The notes under the pieces were generated by a model. That model was given only the letters and a program-made list of their open reading frames with translations. It ran no database searches and was not told the DNA's origin. A stretch of 64,000 bases of DNA from an uncultured Propionibacteriaceae bacterium (GTDB lineage: Bacteria; Actinomycetota; Actinomycetes; Propionibacteriales; Propionibacteriaceae), in contig CALCKT010000003.1 in the NCBI GenBank assembly GCA_937965785.1, positions 1-64,000 on the forward strand, written 5' to 3'. Made by a program: the position numbers and the translations under genes. Position 1 is the first letter of the stretch, and the number at the start of each line of letters is the position of its first letter. This document shows, one piece after another, positions 15,675 to 24,326 of the stretch.

Positions 15675-17813
15675 ATGAGCGAGATCCGGATCTACGGGAT
15701 CCGTCACCACGGACCGGGGTCGGCCCGGTCGCTGCTGCGCGCCCTCGACGACTTCGCCCCCGACGCGGTCCTCATCGAGGGTCCCGCGGACGCCGACGCG
15801 ATGGTCTCCCACGTGGCCGGCCTGAAACCCCCGGTCGCGCTGCTGGCGTGGGTGGTCGGCGAACCATCCCGGGCCGCCTTCTGGCCGTTCGCCACCTTCT
15901 CGCCCGAATGGCAGGCCCTCGACTGGGCCACCCGCAACTCCCGTCCCGCATCGTTCATCGACCTTCCCAGCTCGCTCGGCCTCGCCCGCTCCCGGGATGA
16001 ACGCACGGTGGAATCGGATCCGCTGGGCCTGCTGGCCGGGGCCGCCGGGTACGACGACCCGGAACGTTGGTGGGAGGACCTCGTCGAGCAGCGTGACGAG
16101 GACGTCTTCGAAGTGATCGCCGAGGCCATGGCCGCGGTCCGCGAGAGCGGCGACGATGACCAGGAGACCCTGCTGCGTGAGGCACACATGCGCAAGGCGC
16201 TGCGAGCGGCGAAACGCGCCCACGAGAAAATTGCTGTGGTGTGCGGGGCCTATCACGTCCCGGCGCTTACCGCGAAGGTGAAGGTGGCCGACGACAACGC
16301 ACTGCTGAAACAGCTGCCGAAGGTGAAAACCCAGCTCACCTGGGTGCCATGGTCCCACGGGAGGCTGGCCGCTGCCTCCGGTTACGGGGCCGGGGTTCGT
16401 TCCCCCGGTTGGTACCACCACCTGTTCGCCGCCCCCGACCGTCCCGTCGAACGCTGGCTGACCCATGTCGGCGCCGTGCTGCGTGAACACGACCTGCCCA
16501 CCTCGTCCGCACACGTCATCGAGGGCATCCGGCTGGCCGATGCCCTCGCGGTGCTGCGCGGCCGCCCCATGCCCGGGCTGCCCGAGGTGCAGGAGGCCAC
16601 CCTGGCGGTGCTGTGCGAGGGCAGCGACCTGGCCCTCGACCTGGTCACCCGGGAGGCGATCGTCGGTGAACTGCTCGGGGAGGTGCCCGACGAGGTGCCC
16701 CGCACCCCGTTCGACGCGGATCTCACGGCAACCGCGCGGCGGCTCAGACTCAAACAGGAGGCCACCGAGAAGGAACTCGACCTCGACCTGCGCAAGGAGA
16801 ACGGTCTCGCCAGATCCTGTTTCCTCAGGCGCCTGAGAATCCTCGGCATCGGCTGGGGCACGCCCGCCGGAAGTTCCGGCACCGGCACCTTCAAGGAGAC
16901 CTGGCGTCTGCTGTGGGAACCGGAACTCTCCATCGCAGTGGTGGACGCTTCGCGCTGGGGCAATACCGTCGAGACCGCCGCGGCGGCCCGGCTGCTGGAC
17001 GACGTCGACGACCTGGCCGGGGTGACCCGGGGCGTGAACGAGGCACTGGCCGCCGACCTGTCCGCGGCCATGCCCGAACTGCTGCGGCTCCTTGACATCC
17101 GGGCGGCGGCCGAAACCGATGTCGCGCGGCTGCTGGCGGCGCTTCCCGATCTCGTGCAGGCGTATCGCTACGGCGATGTGCGCGGCACCGACACCGGGCG
17201 CCTGGGGGATGTGGTCGCGGCCCTCCTGGGGCGCGCCTGCGCGGGTTTTCCCGTCGCCCTGGGCGGGCTGGCGCCGGATTCGGCCGACCGGTACCGGAAG
17301 CTGATCGACAAGGCGAACGCCGCTGTCGGGCTGCTCGGGGAGGAATCCCGACAGCTGTGGCGGAACACGCTGCTGGCCGCGGCCGATCGCCACGACCTTC
17401 CCGGTCTGCTGGCGGGACGCATCGTCAGGTTGCTGTTCGACGGCGGCGACCTGGGAGTCGACGAGGTGCAGCAGCGGCTGTCGCTGGCCCTGTCGGGAGG
17501 CCACGCCCCGGGTGAGCAGGCGGCCTGGGCCGAGGGGGTGCTGTCGGGCAGCTCGTTGCTGTTGCTCCACTCCCCGGCTCTGCTGAAGGTGTTCGACACC
17601 TGGGTGATGGGGCTGCCGGATGAATCATTCACCGACGTGCTCCCGGTGGTCCGGCGGGCTTTCGGCGGCTGGGAACGACCCGAACGGCGGGCCCTGGCGG
17701 GGAAGGTCGCGAACCTCGACGGAGCCGACCCGGTGGTTGAGGAAGAACTGGACCTGACCGAGTTCGCGGCGGTGCTCGCAACCGTCGACGAGATCCTGGA
17801 GAGCGCACGATGA
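15675..17813 (+). CDS. DUF5682 protein (YehM type) with TraB/ChaN-like GxxH motifs
   Basis: The 712-residue protein is of the DUF5682 family. Its N-terminal 250 residues carry what looks like a TraB/ChaN/erythromycin-esterase-type metal-hydrolase core. There is a first GxxH (Gly8 to His11, in YGIRHHGPG) and an acidic residue in LIEGP (Glu35). Then come an R-E-x2-M helix near 174-178 and a second GxxH (Gly191 to His194, in CGAYHVPAL). The rest is helical and unassigned. It starts 13 bases after the ATPase stop, and its own stop overlaps the VWA gene. Hydrolase activity is an inference from the motifs; family membership is firmer than function. Confidence 0.82.
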   Translation: MSEIRIYGIRHHGPGSARSLLRALDDFAPDAVLIEGPADADAMVSHVAGLKPPVALLAWVVGEPSRAAFWPFATFSPEWQALDWATRNSRPASFIDLPSSLGLARSRDERTVESDPLGLLAGAAGYDDPERWWEDLVEQRDEDVFEVIAEAMAAVRESGDDDQETLLREAHMRKALRAAKRAHEKIAVVCGAYHVPALTAKVKVADDNALLKQLPKVKTQLTWVPWSHGRLAAASGYGAGVRSPGWYHHLFAAPDRPVERWLTHVGAVLREHDLPTSSAHVIEGIRLADALAVLRGRPMPGLPEVQEATLAVLCEGSDLALDLVTREAIVGELLGEVPDEVPRTPFDADLTATARRLRLKQEATEKELDLDLRKENGLARSCFLRRLRILGIGWGTPAGSSGTGTFKETWRLLWEPELSIAVVDASRWGNTVETAAAARLLDDVDDLAGVTRGVNEALAADLSAAMPELLRLLDIRAAAETDVARLLAALPDLVQAYRYGDVRGTDTGRLGDVVAALLGRACAGFPVALGGLAPDSADRYRKLIDKANAAVGLLGEESRQLWRNTLLAAADRHDLPGLLAGRIVRLLFDGGDLGVDEVQQRLSLALSGGHAPGEQAAWAEGVLSGSSLLLLHSPALLKVFDTWVMGLPDESFTDVLPVVRRAFGGWERPERRALAGKVANLDGADPVVEEELDLTEFAAVLATVDEILESAR

Positions 17814-18958
17814 ACGACGAACGCGACCGGCGCTGGCGGCTGCTGCTGGGGACCGCCCCGGAGGGCGCCGAAGAAACCCTGTCCCGGCAGGATGCCGCCA
17901 TGGATGCCGCCCTGGCCGCCCTCTACGACAACCAGAGCGGCGACGGGCAGAAACGACGTGCCGGGCTCGGTGCCTCGGCACCGAGGGTGGCGCGGTGGCT
18001 CGGCGACATCCGCACCTACTTCCCGTCGCGGGTGGTGCAGGTGATGCAGGCCGACGCCATCGACCGGCTGGGCCTCAAACAGCTGCTGCTGGAACCGGAG
18101 ATGCTGGAGACCGTCGAGGCCGACGTGCATCTGGTGGCCACCCTGGCCGGCCTGGGACGGGTCATGCCGCAGAAGGCCAGGGCCAGCGCCCGCGAGGTCG
18201 TGGCCCGGGTGGTCAAACAGGTGGAGGAGAAACTCGCCGACAAGGTGCAACAGGCGGTCCGGGGTGCTTTGAACCGGGCCGCCCGCACCAACCGGCCCCG
18301 CCTGAACGACATCAACTGGTCACGAACGATCGCGGCGAACCTGGGCAACTACCTTCCCGAACTGAACACCGTCGTGCCCGAGCGACTAATCGGCTACGGC
18401 CGCAAAAACAACGGTTTCCAACGGGAGATCGTGCTGGTGGTCGACCAGTCGGGTTCCATGGCGACGTCGGTGGTCTATGCCAGCATCTTCGCGGCCGTGC
18501 TGGCCTCCATCAAGGCGGTGAAAACCCACCTCGTGGTCTACGACACATCGGTCGTGGACCTCACCGATCAGCTCAGCGACCCCGTCGACGTCATCTTCGG
18601 CACCCAGCTCGGCGGCGGCACGGACACCAGCAAGGCCCTCGCGTACTGCGAGCACCTGGTGCAGCGCCCCCGCGAGACGGTGATGGTCCTCATCAGCGAC
18701 CTCTACGACTTCAAACCCGAACAGATGCTGCGCCAGATGAGCCAGTTCCAGCAGCAGGGAGTCACGATGGTGACCCTGCTGGCGCTTGACGACAACGGCA
18801 CCCCCAGCTACAACCACGACGTGGCGGGCAGCCTGGCCGCCATGGGAATCCCGTCATTCGCCTGCACCCCCGACGCCTTCCCGGAGCTGATCGCCCTAGC
18901 GATCAACAGGGGTGACCTGGCGGGCTGGGCCTCCGCGGAAAAGGCAGCGAAGGCGTAG
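17810..18958 (+). CDS. VWA-domain protein (YehP type), last gene of the MoxR/VWA unit
   Basis: The 382-residue protein has a helical N-terminal half (1-200) and a von Willebrand factor A domain (about 205-370). The metal-ion-dependent adhesion site is complete: Asp212-x-Ser214-x-Ser216, a threonine in the GGGTDTSKAL loop, and an aspartate in ISDLYDF. There is no signal peptide or membrane helix, so it should act in the cytoplasm, most likely with the MoxR ATPase encoded two genes upstream. The ATG at 17810 overlaps the DUF5682 stop. A 263-base gap follows, so the unit seems to end here; I see no clear terminator in that gap. Confidence 0.88.
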   Translation: MNDERDRRWRLLLGTAPEGAEETLSRQDAAMDAALAALYDNQSGDGQKRRAGLGASAPRVARWLGDIRTYFPSRVVQVMQADAIDRLGLKQLLLEPEMLETVEADVHLVATLAGLGRVMPQKARASAREVVARVVKQVEEKLADKVQQAVRGALNRAARTNRPRLNDINWSRTIAANLGNYLPELNTVVPERLIGYGRKNNGFQREIVLVVDQSGSMATSVVYASIFAAVLASIKAVKTHLVVYDTSVVDLTDQLSDPVDVIFGTQLGGGTDTSKALAYCEHLVQRPRETVMVLISDLYDFKPEQMLRQMSQFQQQGVTMVTLLALDDNGTPSYNHDVAGSLAAMGIPSFACTPDAFPELIALAINRGDLAGWASAEKAAKA

Positions 18959-19221
18959 TCGGTGGTGACGAGCGGCGGGACACGGATCACTGAACGGGCG
19001 GGGCGCTTCTGGAGGGCCAGCAGCGTTGCTCCCACTGCCGAACATCCGCCGTGGCACGTGAAGAACCCGTAAGGGTCAGGTAGGGGGAAGGGCCTGATGG
19101 GGTAGTGGACCACGGGCGGATGCCTGGCCACGACGGAAGACAATAACGTTCTCGGGGGTTCTGGCCACATGTGTGGGGAACGGGTGAGGGAATCGACGAT
19201 ACGCCTCCGGGAGAATGAGAA
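18959..19221. other. Intergenic gap between the VWA gene and the penicillin acylase gene
   Basis: This 263-base stretch, long for the window, contains no coding frame that looks real, no tRNA and no strong hairpin. It probably holds the promoter of the acylase gene, but I cannot pick a convincing -10/-35 pair. Confidence 0.5.
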
Positions 19222-21909
19222 ATGTCCAAGAAAAAGAAAACGCTGCGGCGAGTGCTGTTCACCGTGCTCGCCGTTGCCGTTGGTCTGGTCCTGGTAGCGA
19301 CCGCTGCCGTGGTCGTGGTGCTGAGAGGACCCTTTCCGAAGCACTCTGGTGAGGTGATCCTGAGTGGACCACGTGCCGAGATCAGGGTGCTGCGCGACGA
19401 CCGGGCCGTACCCCACATCCATGCCACCACCGACCACGACCTGTTCTTCGCGCAGGGATACGTGCACGCCCAGGAACGTTTCTTCCAGATGGACCTGTCG
19501 CGTCACATGGCCTCCGGGCGACTGGCGGAACTCGTGGGGGAGTCCGGGAAGGAATCGGACATCACGGTGCGCACCATGGGATGGCGCCAGGTGGCGGAAA
19601 AGGAGTGGGAACTGCTGTCGGATGAGGCCCGCGGATTCTACGAGGCCTATGCCGAGGGCATCAATGCCTACATATCGGGGAAACAACCGTGGCAGCTGGC
19701 CAATGAGTACGCCGTGCTGGGCTTGAGCCTGCCCGTCGCCGACATCGAGCCGTGGACCAGCATTGATTCGCTGGTCTGGCTCAAAGCCATGGCCCGGGAC
19801 CTGAGCGGGAGCTTCGGGATCGAGGTCGAACGCATGGGCTACCTTCAGAAACTGGGTAGTCCGTCGGCGGTGGAGGAGCTGTTTCCGGGGGCCGAGGAGG
19901 AGAAACGCAGGCCGATCATCGGGCAGGAGACGGCGGGGAGCAACCTGCGGCCACGTGCCGAGTATCCGGTGGCTGACCCGCTGCCGCTGGAAACTCAGGA
20001 AACGAATCCCGAGGACTGCCCCGAGCCCGATCAGTTCCTTTCACAGTCGCCTGAAACCGGCGGCGAAACACCCTCGATGAGTTCCGGCGACGCCATCGGG
20101 GCGCTCCAGAGCGTCCAGCAGGCGATGGAGACCGTGCCGCATCTGCTGGGCGACGGCCCGGCGGTCGGATCGAACTCCTTCGTGATCTCGGGGCAGCACA
20201 CCGCATCCGGGAAACCCGTCATCGGCAACGACCCCCACCTCCAGATCGCCTACCCCTCGGTCTGGTTCCAGGTCGGTCTGCACTGCGAGCAGCTGAACGG
20301 GGAATGCACCTTCGATGTCTCCGGGTTCTCCATGGCCGGTATGCCGGGAGTCATGATCGGGCGCAATGCCGACCTGGCCTGGGGCCTGACCAATCTTGGC
20401 GGTGACGTCAGCGACCTGGTGGTCGAGAAGAACGTCGGCGAGAATTTCTACCAACGCGACGGCAGGTGTCTCGCCTATCAGACCCGTACCGAGACGATCC
20501 GGGTTGCTGGCGGCGAGGATGTCGAGATTCGGGTGCGGACCTCGGTGCACGGTCCCGTCGTCTCCGGGCTGCTCGCGCCGGACGAACAGTTCAGGCCGGT
20601 TCCCGGTGCGTCGGAGAATCTCTCGGTGGCCCTGCAGTGGACCGCTCTGATGCCCGACAGGACCGGTGAGTCTTTCTTCGCGCTCAGCCGTGCCACGAAT
20701 GCTGAGGATGTCTCTGCCGCGGCGGCCCTGATGGCGAATCCGGCGGAGAACATCCTGTTCGCCACTGCCTCTGGTGACATCGGCTACCAGGCCCCGGGCA
20801 AGTACCCGGTGAGACCGGTCAAGGCCCCGGCCGACGGGCGGGGTGGTGTCGCCCACGAGGCGGACAACCTGGGGGCCGATGGCCGCTGGCCGCGCCCCGG
20901 CTGGGATTCCAGCTACGACTGGCAGGGGTTCTACGCCCCCTCGGACATGCCTGCCGTGCTCAACCCGGCAGACGGGATCATCGTCCCGGCGAACCAGCCG
21001 GTCACGCCCGAGGCCAGCGGACCCTACCTCGGTTCTTACTACGTTGCGGGCTATCGTTCCCAGCAGATGTACGACGCCATCGCGCAACTCGCAGCGCAGG
21101 GCCCCGTCACGCTGGAGGAGGCGTCGAAGATCATGCTCCTCGACGGCTCGCCGCAGGCCCAGGAACTCGCCCCCGCCCTGACCGCGGTGGAACTGAACGA
21201 TGAACGCCACGAGGAACTGCAATCGGAACTGGCCCGCTGGTACGAACGGGGCGGCCATTACGCCGTTGATGAGCCGGGGGCGATGATCATGGCGTCGCTC
21301 TTCTCGCACCTCAGCAATGCGGCCCTGGCGGACGACGGGGGCGCGTACCCGACAACCCAGTTGATGGGGAAACTGATTTCAGAACCCCAGAACCCGCTGT
21401 GGGATGACAAGAACACCCCAGAGGTGGAGGACGCAGCTCAGATCATGCGCCGCGCCTACGCCGAGACCGACGCCGAGCTGACCGCCCGGCTGGGCCGGGA
21501 CCACACCGCGTGGCGGTGGGGCGGCCTCCACGTCCAGACTCCGAGGCACCAGATCCTGGGAGGTGAGGGCCTGCCCTGGTTCATCAGGGACCACTTCAGC
21601 CAGAAACCACGGGCTGTCGGCGGTGGGTTCGAAATTCCCAATGCGAACAGCTACGACGAGAGCGTCAAGGACAACGGACAGGTCGACTACGAGGTGATCG
21701 CGGGGCCCTCCATGCGCATGGCGGTGGATCTGAGCGATGTCGACCGGGCCCGGTGGGTGATCTCCTCGGGAAGCTCCGGGCACCCTTGGTCGTCACACGT
21801 CGCGGACCAGTTCGAGGCCTGGGCCACGGGTGAATTCTTCGACTGGCCCTTCAGCCGTGAGGCCGTCGCCGCGGCGACACGGAATACCCTGACGTTGCGA
21901 CCCGAATAA
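19222..21909 (+). CDS. Penicillin acylase family protein (Ntn hydrolase), membrane-anchored
   Basis: The 895-residue precursor belongs to the penicillin G acylase family, which includes acyl-homoserine-lactone acylases. A lysine-rich N-terminus and one hydrophobic helix (about 9-35) target it outside. The alpha region has RAVPHIHA and the FFAQGYVHAQERFFQMDL block. The beta chain should start at Ser317 after autocleavage in AVGSNSF, the N-terminal nucleophile. The stretch between alpha and beta (about 235-315) is long and acidic and may be the excised spacer. GGGAG lies about ten bases before the ATG. Substrate is unknown: beta-lactams, lactone signals or other amides are all possible. The gene is transcribed alone and meets the sugar-acid operon at a shared hairpin. 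Confidence 0.9.
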   Translation: MSKKKKTLRRVLFTVLAVAVGLVLVATAAVVVVLRGPFPKHSGEVILSGPRAEIRVLRDDRAVPHIHATTDHDLFFAQGYVHAQERFFQMDLSRHMASGRLAELVGESGKESDITVRTMGWRQVAEKEWELLSDEARGFYEAYAEGINAYISGKQPWQLANEYAVLGLSLPVADIEPWTSIDSLVWLKAMARDLSGSFGIEVERMGYLQKLGSPSAVEELFPGAEEEKRRPIIGQETAGSNLRPRAEYPVADPLPLETQETNPEDCPEPDQFLSQSPETGGETPSMSSGDAIGALQSVQQAMETVPHLLGDGPAVGSNSFVISGQHTASGKPVIGNDPHLQIAYPSVWFQVGLHCEQLNGECTFDVSGFSMAGMPGVMIGRNADLAWGLTNLGGDVSDLVVEKNVGENFYQRDGRCLAYQTRTETIRVAGGEDVEIRVRTSVHGPVVSGLLAPDEQFRPVPGASENLSVALQWTALMPDRTGESFFALSRATNAEDVSAAAALMANPAENILFATASGDIGYQAPGKYPVRPVKAPADGRGGVAHEADNLGADGRWPRPGWDSSYDWQGFYAPSDMPAVLNPADGIIVPANQPVTPEASGPYLGSYYVAGYRSQQMYDAIAQLAAQGPVTLEEASKIMLLDGSPQAQELAPALTAVELNDERHEELQSELARWYERGGHYAVDEPGAMIMASLFSHLSNAALADDGGAYPTTQLMGKLISEPQNPLWDDKNTPEVEDAAQIMRRAYAETDAELTARLGRDHTAWRWGGLHVQTPRHQILGGEGLPWFIRDHFSQKPRAVGGGFEIPNANSYDESVKDNGQVDYEVIAGPSMRMAVDLSDVDRARWVISSGSSGHPWSSHVADQFEAWATGEFFDWPFSREAVAAATRNTLTLRPE

Positions 21910-21948
21910 TCTCTGCGCGGGACCGGTGATCCCGGCCCGGAGAAAACC

Positions 21949-21990
21949 GATCTCCGTGTTCCCCGGCTCATCCCGGGGAACACGGAGATC
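21949..21990. terminator. Bidirectional terminator hairpin, 18-bp perfect stem
   Basis: An 18-base perfect inverted repeat (21949-21966 and 21973-21990) with a 6-base loop lies between convergent genes. On the leftward transcript it is followed by GGTTTTC, so it should end the sugar-acid operon; it can also end the acylase message. Confidence 0.88.
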
Positions 21991-22001
21991 GATGTGGTGG
22001 A

Positions 22002-23360
22002 TCAGATCTTCTCCAGGGAGACGTTGCGGGTTTCCTTGGCGAACATGTAGAGCACACCGCCGATGACCAACAACACCGCGAACAGGTAGAACGCGGGTGG
22101 TACGGCGTCCCGGGTGACGTTCTGTTTGATGGCGTCACCGCCGATGAGGGCGCCCATCAGGAACGGTCCGACCACCTTGGCCATCGCACCGATGCCGTAG
22201 CCGAGCCCCAGCCCGGTGGATCGTGCCTCGTTGGGGAACTGCTCCGCCCCGAAGGCGTTCAGGATGCCGAAAGCACCGTCCCCGAAGGTCATGACGATCA
22301 GGATCCCGGCGAAGAAGAGCCACGGGTCCTGCGCGAGTGCGGCGATCACGCAGCCGACCGCGCCGAGCAGGCCGAAACTCAGCATCACCCAGCGGCGCCC
22401 GATCCGGTCGGCCAGCCACGCCGATCCGAGGCGCCCGAGCATGTCGGCCACCGACACGATGGTGAACAACCCACCCACCATGGCCGCCTCGAAACCGAAA
22501 CCGTCCTTGAGCAGGGTCTGCCCCCAGGACTGGACCGTGAAGGAACCCAGGATGAAGCTGAACGAGCCGAGGGTGATGATGGCGAGTTGCTTCGGATACT
22601 TCCGGAACACGACCCCGAACGACGACTTGCTCGTGGCCTCGATCCGCGGCAGGGCGCCAACCTGTTCAGCCGGGATCTGCAGGGCCCAGGCATACGCCGA
22701 CCTCGCCTCCTCATCGCGCCCGGTTATCTGGAGGAAACGTGGTGATTCCGGCATCTGGCGCAGCCAGATCAGCAGCAGGATGGGTACTGCCCCGAGCGCG
22801 ATCAGTCCGCGCCAGCCGATGGGGCCGGCGAGCCATTGCTGGGCCTGGGCGCCCAGCAGCAGACCCAGCGGGATGAACACGGAGGCCAGGCCCGCCAGCA
22901 GGCCACGGCGTTTCGCGGGCACGAATTCCTGCACGTAGGGAATGGACGTGATGTTCAGACCACCGACGCCCATGCCGACCAGCACCCGCAGCACGGCGAG
23001 CATGATCCAGCCGCGTTCGGGGGTCAGGAGGGTGATGGCCGTGAACACGGTGAACAGCAGCACGCACCAGAAGAAGCAGCGGCGCCGCCCGATCCGGTCG
23101 GCCAGTGCTCCCCACATGATGGAGCCGATGACGGTTCCGAGCCCGGAACAGGCCAGGATGATCCCGGCCTCCCAGCCGGTGAGGTTCCAGGGTTTTGTGA
23201 GCAGCGAGACCACGAACCCGATCAGGAACATGTCGAAGAATTCGGAGATGTTGGCCACGATCACGAGGGCGATCAGGTTCTTCTGGTTACCGGTCAGGGG
23301 TTTCGCGTCGATCTGATCGCTTGCGGTCTGCGCAGCGGGAGGAACGTTTTGAGTGCTCAT
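22002..23360 (-). CDS. MFS transporter of the sugar-acid operon
   Basis: The 452-residue protein has 12 predicted hydrophobic segments. MFS signatures include ADRIGRRR after helix 2 and ADRIGRRW after helix 8, and PESPRFL between the halves, as in sugar and organic-acid porters. It is the last gene of the leftward operon, 12 bases behind the kinase gene, with GGAGG five bases before its ATG. It is the only transporter in the operon, so it probably imports the unphosphorylated substrate. That is unlike the ula operon of enterobacteria, which uses a phosphotransferase system. Confidence 0.88.
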   Translation of the reverse strand: MSTQNVPPAAQTASDQIDAKPLTGNQKNLIALVIVANISEFFDMFLIGFVVSLLTKPWNLTGWEAGIILACSGLGTVIGSIMWGALADRIGRRRCFFWCVLLFTVFTAITLLTPERGWIMLAVLRVLVGMGVGGLNITSIPYVQEFVPAKRRGLLAGLASVFIPLGLLLGAQAQQWLAGPIGWRGLIALGAVPILLLIWLRQMPESPRFLQITGRDEEARSAYAWALQIPAEQVGALPRIEATSKSSFGVVFRKYPKQLAIITLGSFSFILGSFTVQSWGQTLLKDGFGFEAAMVGGLFTIVSVADMLGRLGSAWLADRIGRRWVMLSFGLLGAVGCVIAALAQDPWLFFAGILIVMTFGDGAFGILNAFGAEQFPNEARSTGLGLGYGIGAMAKVVGPFLMGALIGGDAIKQNVTRDAVPPAFYLFAVLLVIGGVLYMFAKETRNVSLEKI

Positions 23361-23372
23361 CGGATCCTCCAG

Positions 23373-24326
23373 TCAACGGATGATGTCGGTGGTGGTGGGA
23401 ATCGCCAGCTCCGACGGGGTGATGTGGGTGAGGTCGCCGTGATGGGTGAGGGCGTACTTGGAGACCCGCAGGCCGTAGCTGATTCCCTGACGCACGTCGC
23501 CACCCAGGAAACCGTGCAGCGTGGCGGCGACGAATGAGTCACCGGCGCCGGGACGGTCTATGACGGGAACGATGTCCACCTGGCGGTCGTCGAGACCGTC
23601 GGGTCCGGCGTAGTAGACGCCGTTGTGCCCGTCGGTGGAGACGACGTACTCCGCCCCGAAGGCCTCACGGAGCTGGCGCGAGACCTCGGCCCGTTCACCT
23701 TCCATCCCGAAGACGATTCCGGCGTCCTTCCGGGAGCAGAAGATGATCCTGCTCCTGGATGCGATTCCCGTCAACACCTCGCGGGCCTTCTCGGGGCTCC
23801 AGAGGAGACCGCGGTAGTTCACGTCGAGGGCGATGTCGATGTTCCGTTCGTGGGCGGCGTCCACGAAGTGACGGATCACCTTGGCGGTCGCCTCGGTCAG
23901 GGCGGTGGTGATCCCGGTGACGAACACCAACCGGGTGTTCAGCATCGAGTCCCAGTTCACGTCCTCGACACGGATCTCACGGAAGGCGGTGTTCAAGCGG
24001 TCGTAGGTGACCCGCGATGGCATGGGGGGTTCACCGGGTTCCATGAAGTAGAGCGCCACCCTTCCCTCGGGCACCCGGATCATGTTGCTCATGTCCACCC
24101 CGACCGAGCGGAACTCGGAGATGCAGCGCTCCGCCAGGTCGCTGTGCGGCAGCACCGAGCACCAGGACGTGTGGCGGCCCAGCTGGGAGAGGAGCCCCGC
24201 GACATTGGCCTCGGAACATGCCGCGGTCATGCGCAGCTGACGGGTGTTGGAGAGCCGTTCCCCCTGGGGGACGGTCAGGCGGATCTGGCCTTCGCCGATG
24301 GTTGTGAGGTCGAACATCTGTGTCAC
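23373..24326 (-). CDS. PfkB-family carbohydrate kinase (KdgK-like)
   Basis: The 317-residue protein is a ribokinase-fold sugar kinase. The C-terminal signature RPGAGDSF holds the catalytic aspartate, and the N-terminal region carries GEGQIRL and the substrate-binding ACSEANVA, close to 2-dehydro-3-deoxygluconate kinases. It probably phosphorylates the sugar acid or lactone brought in by the adjacent transporter. GTG at 24326 overlaps the upstream stop (GTGA) and has GGAG seven bases before it. An ATG at 24317 with AGGTG upstream is an alternative that shortens the protein by three residues. Confidence 0.85.
   Translation of the reverse strand: MTQMFDLTTIGEGQIRLTVPQGERLSNTRQLRMTAACSEANVAGLLSQLGRHTSWCSVLPHSDLAERCISEFRSVGVDMSNMIRVPEGRVALYFMEPGEPPMPSRVTYDRLNTAFREIRVEDVNWDSMLNTRLVFVTGITTALTEATAKVIRHFVDAAHERNIDIALDVNYRGLLWSPEKAREVLTGIASRSRIIFCSRKDAGIVFGMEGERAEVSRQLREAFGAEYVVSTDGHNGVYYAGPDGLDDRQVDIVPVIDRPGAGDSFVAATLHGFLGGDVRQGISYGLRVSKYALTHHGDLTHITPSELAIPTTTDIIR

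Noticed and set aside
15435..17570. A 711-codon open frame on the minus strand
   Set aside because: It lies wholly opposite the DUF5682 gene and the end of the ATPase gene, both of which have clear motifs. Its Gly/Arg/His/Pro-rich translation is the usual shadow of a high-GC coding strand.
18959..19221. The 263-base gap considered as a site for a tRNA or small RNA
   Set aside because: I could not fold a cloverleaf with a T-loop GTTCRA motif, and no strong hairpin with a T run is present.
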